A stretch of 64,000 nt of DNA from Clostridia bacterium (GTDB lineage Bacteria; Bacillota; Clostridia; Oscillospirales; CAG-272): assembly GCA_017473085.1 (NCBI GenBank), contig JAFUNF010000012.1, forward strand, positions 1 through 64,000, given 5' to 3'. Below the pieces are notes generated by a model. It worked only from the letters and a program-made list of their open reading frames with translations. It was not told the origin of the DNA and made no database searches. Below, one piece after another: positions 60,671-64,000 of this stretch. Each line of letters opens with the position of its first letter. The stretch's first letter is position 1. A program made the translations under genes and the position numbers.

Positions 60671-60710
60671 TATGAAAAGACTCCGTTTTCAAACGGAGTC
60701 TTTTCATATT
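60669..60710 (+). terminator. 20-bp-stem terminator
   Basis: 60669-60688 pairs perfectly with 60691-60710 (core AAAAGACTCCGTTT / AAACGGAGTCTTTT). Confidence 0.88.
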
Positions 60711-60776
60711 AATCATTGCAAGTTATATAATTTTGTGTTACACTTGTTTTAGTAAAATTTTTAAGGAGATTTAACT

Positions 60777-62150
60777 TTGAAAAAGGATTTAGCTTGCTTA
60801 AGCATGGAAAATATTGAAAATTTATTAGAAAACGTAAAAAAGGAAAATCAAAGACTCTCGGCTTCCCTTTGTGACAAGTGCTATTTGACCGATTATTCTC
60901 CCTGTGGCGATATTTGGACAAGTGCCTTGCAAAATGCACTAAACGAGCATGAGATTATTATAATTCCAAAGGGAGAAAAGCCTTATATTATTGACAATTC
61001 TATTTTAGTTCCGTCAAACAGACATATTATTGCAGAGTGTGGTGCTACTATTGAGTTAGCAACGGGCGTGCGTGTGCTTATGGTAAGAAACACAAACACC
61101 GAGGACGGCACCCACTACCCTATTACCTCCCCAAGAAATGAAAATATTACTATTGAGGGTGGTATTTGGCAGGAATGGTGTCAGCATAGAATGGGCTATG
61201 GTTCAAGTGGTATGTATGACGAAAATCGTAGCTTTTTTGGTGTTTCCACCTGTATGCTACTTGAAAACGTTGAAAACCTTACTCTTAAGAATATGACCTT
61301 TAAAAATTGTGGTGGCTTTGGTGTTCAGTTAGGTGAGGCAAAAAACGTTGTTATTGAGAGCATTACCTTTGAAAAATGCTTTGCCGATGGTATTCACGTA
61401 AACGGTAACGTTGAAAATCTTTACATTAGCGACATAAAGGGGTATGTGGGCGACGATTTAGTTGCTCTTAATATGTTTGACTGGCAAAACTCCTCTATAA
61501 ATTTTGGCCTTTGCAAAAATGTAATTGTTCAGGATTTGGAGCTTTCCCTTGATAGTCACTACAAGGCACTAAGAATTGAGCCTGGACTTTACACCTTTAA
61601 AAACGGAAAGGTGGTTGACTGCTCTCTTACAAATGCGATTTTCAGAAGAATCAAGAATATAAAAACCTTTAAGCTATATTGCCAAACTCCTATATATGCA
61701 CCTAACGAGGAGCCAGAGCCAACTGATGTTGGTAGTGGTGACAATATCTACTTTGAGGACATAAAAATCGACCTTGACGAGCCCATTGACAAATTTAATG
61801 AATACTTAAATGGCGATAAAACAATTGGCACCTTTGCAGGCTTTGAGCTTGGCTTGAATGTTGGAAATATTTATTTTAAGAATATTGACATTACTCTGCA
61901 CAGAGATATTTTCCCTGAGTCCTATCTTATGTGTATTGGACCTAAGTCTATTCGCTTAGAGGACGGATGTGAGGTTTTTGACCCTTATTTTTCCTCGGTG
62001 GCTGAAAACGTTTATTTTGAAAACGTTACAGTAAATGGAAAAAAGCCTGATGACATATCTCCTTACGTAAAGGAAATTGTCTTTGACAGGCTTTATTCAG
62101 ATATTGCTTCAAGTGGAAGTGGAAAAATAAAGAATATTATTTATCGCTAA
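60777..62150 (+). CDS. GH28-like right-handed beta-helix enzyme (TTG start)
   Basis: 457 residues. AAGGAG at 60763-60768 sits 8 nt before a TTG codon, the best start; the first internal ATG (60804) has no ribosome site. The protein is a parallel beta-helix with polygalacturonase-type motifs: CFADGIHVNG (in place of NTDG), VGDDLVALN (the DD pair) and LDSHYKALRI (in place of GHG). Likely acts on pectic or other uronic-acid oligosaccharides. No signal peptide. Ends 14 bp inside the convergent esterase gene, with no terminator between. Confidence 0.8.
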   Translation: MKKDLACLSMENIENLLENVKKENQRLSASLCDKCYLTDYSPCGDIWTSALQNALNEHEIIIIPKGEKPYIIDNSILVPSNRHIIAECGATIELATGVRVLMVRNTNTEDGTHYPITSPRNENITIEGGIWQEWCQHRMGYGSSGMYDENRSFFGVSTCMLLENVENLTLKNMTFKNCGGFGVQLGEAKNVVIESITFEKCFADGIHVNGNVENLYISDIKGYVGDDLVALNMFDWQNSSINFGLCKNVIVQDLELSLDSHYKALRIEPGLYTFKNGKVVDCSLTNAIFRRIKNIKTFKLYCQTPIYAPNEEPEPTDVGSGDNIYFEDIKIDLDEPIDKFNEYLNGDKTIGTFAGFELGLNVGNIYFKNIDITLHRDIFPESYLMCIGPKSIRLEDGCEVFDPYFSSVAENVYFENVTVNGKKPDDISPYVKEIVFDRLYSDIASSGSGKIKNIIYR

Positions 62151-63216
62151 ATTTGTGCTTTTCAATAAAATCAATGAAATTGCACCAGCCGTGGCGAGAT
62201 AGCAAATGTCTTGATTGTAAAAGGAAAAATGCAACGTGGCCATCAAGCAGGCGTTGTCCCACAGTAAGCTCGCTCTCTCCACCGATAAGTCCACTAAGTC
62301 CCATTCTTTCCCAAGCTTCTGATGAAGCTAAGGCGCATAGCTGTTGAGATTTTGGGTCTGCCCAGAAATCAAGGCTACAAGCACCTATTATTACGTATCT
62401 TGGTGCTATGCTTCCTATCAAAAAGTGTTGGTCGAAGGTGTCGGGAATATTAGTTTTAGTATATTTTTCATAATTTTTGCAAAACCAATAAGGAAATACT
62501 CTGTATATGTCCTCGATTAGCTCTCCTGTTAGTCGAGGATTTTCTTTTTTGTAAAAGCCACTATTGCCACGATACAAGGCATCTCCTGAACAGCCTGTTG
62601 CGTTGGAATAAACGAACCTTATTCTTTCGTCAAGCATAGCTGTATATAGTGCAGTTTTTCCAAGTCGGGAGTGACCTGCTATTCCTATATTGTTGGGGTC
62701 AGTGCCCTCTAAGGTAAGGGCGTAATCTAAAACACGCATATTTGCCCAAGCCCACATAGCAATTTTGCCACAGTCAGTTTCCTTTTGTTGTCCGTTAGGC
62801 AAAAGGAGTGGTGCTATACCATTTGAAAAATCTCCATTGTCGCTTGTTATGTCCTCATAGCAATAGCAAAGGAAATTTACGTCCTTCTCTGTCATTTCCT
62901 CTAATGCAAAATATCTTGATGCGTACATTGGGTGGAAATTATTAAAAAGAATAAGTGGACGCTTTTTGTTATCGGTATGTAGGAGTCGGTCAACTCTTAT
63001 GCTATGGCTTTTTTCTCCTACTGTTATTGTAAGAGTAACATAGGAATGCTCAACTGTGCCACAGGCAAATTCGCCATAAACAGAAATAGGCTCTGATACT
63101 GAAATCGAATATTCAACATTTGGTAAATAGCCGTATTCCTCTCTTTGTAAAATTTCTATCATTTCCTCTCTTGTTGGAAGAGGTGGTAAATTTCTTTTTT
63201 TAAGCTCGTTTTTCAT
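62137..63216 (-). CDS. CE15-like carbohydrate esterase (glucuronoyl-esterase-type alpha/beta hydrolase)
   Basis: 359 residues from ATG 63216 (AGAGG 6 nt upstream; an upstream start at 63255 would overlap the promoter). The nucleophile elbow is GIAGHSRLGKTAL with Ser183; the Lys two residues after the Gly matches the GCSRxGK elbow of 4-O-methyl-glucuronoyl esterases. A catalytic His candidate lies in DGHVAFFLLQSRH. No signal peptide. It would remove ester cross-links or acyl groups from imported plant-wall oligosaccharides. Divergent from the GH29 gene. Confidence 0.8.
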   Translation of the reverse strand: MKNELKKRNLPPLPTREEMIEILQREEYGYLPNVEYSISVSEPISVYGEFACGTVEHSYVTLTITVGEKSHSIRVDRLLHTDNKKRPLILFNNFHPMYASRYFALEEMTEKDVNFLCYCYEDITSDNGDFSNGIAPLLLPNGQQKETDCGKIAMWAWANMRVLDYALTLEGTDPNNIGIAGHSRLGKTALYTAMLDERIRFVYSNATGCSGDALYRGNSGFYKKENPRLTGELIEDIYRVFPYWFCKNYEKYTKTNIPDTFDQHFLIGSIAPRYVIIGACSLDFWADPKSQQLCALASSEAWERMGLSGLIGGESELTVGQRLLDGHVAFFLLQSRHLLSRHGWCNFIDFIEKHKFSDK

Positions 63217-63245
63217 TTTGTCCTCTCGTTTCCTTTGATGAAAAT

Positions 63246-63274
63246 ATTGTAGCACTTATTTTCATAATTGTCAA
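63246..63274 (-). promoter_or_regulatory. Promoter of the CE15-like gene
   Basis: Minus strand TTGACA (63269-63274), 17-nt spacer, TACAAT (63246-63251). Confidence 0.8.
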
Positions 63275-63289
63275 TTTATAATTGCGCTA

Positions 63290-63318
63290 TTGATATTCAT
63301 AATTGAATGTGGTATAAT
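63290..63318 (+). promoter_or_regulatory. Promoter of the GH29 gene
   Basis: TTGATA (63290-63295), 17-nt spacer, TATAAT (63313-63318), back-to-back with the esterase promoter. Confidence 0.8.
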
Positions 63319-63346
63319 TTGGGTAGATTTTTTTTGCGAGGTGCTT

Positions 63347-64000
63347 ATGGTTAATTACGAAAAATATGGGCTTGCGCCCTTTGGACCTGTGCCAAATTAC
63401 AGACAAATTGAATGGCTGGAAAGAGAAAGAACAGTATTCTTTCATTTCGGTATGAATACCTTTACAGATAAGGAATGGGGCGACGGCACTGAAAGTCCAT
63501 TGGATTTCAACCCTACTGAATTAGACGTTGAGCAATGGATTAGGGCTATTAAGGATGGTGGCTTTAGGTGTGCTATTCTAACGGCTAAGCACCACGATGG
63601 CTTTTGCCTATGGCCCACAAAATATACGGAGCATTCTATTAAAAATTCTCCTTACAAGAATGGCAAGGGCGATATTGTAAGAGAGTTTGTAGATGCTTGC
63701 AAAAAATACGGAATTAAGGCAGGCTTGTACCTTTCCCCTTGGGACAGACACGAGCGTACCTGGGGTAGTGACTCCTACAACGATTTTTACGTAGGACAGC
63801 TTACCGAGCTTATGACAGGCTATGGGGAGCTTTGGGAGCTTTGGTGGGACGGCGCAGGTAGCACAGAGGCGGTTTATGATTGGGAAAGATGGGCTAAGGT
63901 TGTTAGCACCTATCAGCCTAATGCAGTAGTTTTCGGCTCACTTGGTGCAACCCCTTGGGTTGACGTCCGTTGGGTTGGCAATGAAAGTGGCTTTGCAGGT
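63347..64000 (+). CDS. GH29-family alpha-L-fucosidase, N-terminal part (cut by window edge)
   Basis: The frame is open from ATG 63347 (GAGGTG 4 nt upstream) to the window end, 218 codons. VFFHFGMNTFTDKEWG near 27-42, LTAKHHDGFCLWPTKYT near 78-94, GLYLSPWDRHE near 125 and the nucleophile region WELWWDGAG near 165 are classical GH29 motifs. No signal peptide. It forms a divergent pair with the CE15-like esterase, suggesting joint handling of decorated plant or host glycans. Confidence 0.92.
   Translation, partial: MVNYEKYGLAPFGPVPNYRQIEWLERERTVFFHFGMNTFTDKEWGDGTESPLDFNPTELDVEQWIRAIKDGGFRCAILTAKHHDGFCLWPTKYTEHSIKNSPYKNGKGDIVREFVDACKKYGIKAGLYLSPWDRHERTWGSDSYNDFYVGQLTELMTGYGELWELWWDGAGSTEAVYDWERWAKVVSTYQPNAVVFGSLGATPWVDVRWVGNESGFAG

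Overview
The window comes from an AT-rich, low-GC Gram-positive chromosome, most likely a gut or rumen member of the Clostridia (Bacillota). The evidence is the rpsL-rpsG-fusA cluster, clostridial forms of FtsZ, CCA nucleotidyltransferase and LigA, many lipoproteins with Sec/lipobox signals, BspA-type leucine-rich-repeat surface proteins, strong AGGAGG ribosome binding sites, and many textbook sigma-A promoters with 17-nt spacers and rho-independent terminators. No phage, plasmid, CRISPR array or rRNA is visible.

Layout. 1-2.8 kb: fusA (cut by the window edge), rpsG, rpsL and ftsZ on the minus strand. 2.9-7.1 kb: a FlaA1/CapD-type sugar-nucleotide dehydratase followed by a scrambled accessory patch. 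The patch holds a second copy of the dehydratase 3' end exactly 907 bp downstream, five copies of a 27-bp interrupted palindrome, a small unknown gene, and the 5' stump of a REP-associated tyrosine (Y1) transposase. 7.3-10.7 kb: ligA-cca. 10.9-18.2 kb: a C39-like protein that has lost its catalytic residues, tRNA-Gly/Arg/His, a HisJ-like PHP protein, tandem SGNH hydrolases, an M14 carboxypeptidase and an FKBP-like lipoprotein. 18.2-28.0 kb: one long minus-strand run starting with Nudix, DUF523, HAD and HD genes and ending in a surface module, in which an 1817-residue lipase/LRR/InlB-repeat/GLUG protein is bracketed by two diverged copies of one lipoprotein. 28.1-37.5 kb: ZIP transporter, a 46-aa protein, PQ-loop protein, FakB-FakA fatty-acid kinase pair, a two-component system, a peroxide module (glutathione peroxidase, TSCPD protein, OhrR) with an OhrR-like box on a perfect promoter, a PHP protein, a lipoprotein cyclophilin and tRNA-Met/Glu. 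37.5-43.3 kb: hairpin arrays, unknown membrane proteins, a BspA-like LRR protein and an Eis-like GNAT. 43.3-48.1 kb: an amino-sugar operon (XRE-BadF kinase fusion, MurQ, large glycosidase, GNAT). 49.6-64 kb: glycan enzymes (GH10, M20 peptidase, GH38, GH28-like beta-helix, CE15-like esterase, GH29), all without signal peptides, interrupted by a lipoprotein cluster that includes an aerolysin-like candidate beside a small XRE repressor with palindromic operators.

The most unusual signals are four arrays of short hairpins with unrelated stems joined by a conserved TTCAT-like linker, always placed just after the 3' end of a gene or RNA operon (12.1, 28.9, 37.6 and 38.8 kb). One array leads into the remnant of a four-helix-bundle (23S-IVS/Avd-like) gene. 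Other notable items are the physical junction between a Y1 transposase stump and its 27-bp repeat family, the 907-bp duplication beside it, and the XRE operator sitting exactly inside the 17-nt spacer of a perfect promoter.

All functional calls come from reading translated sequence and remembered family motifs. No database search was run.
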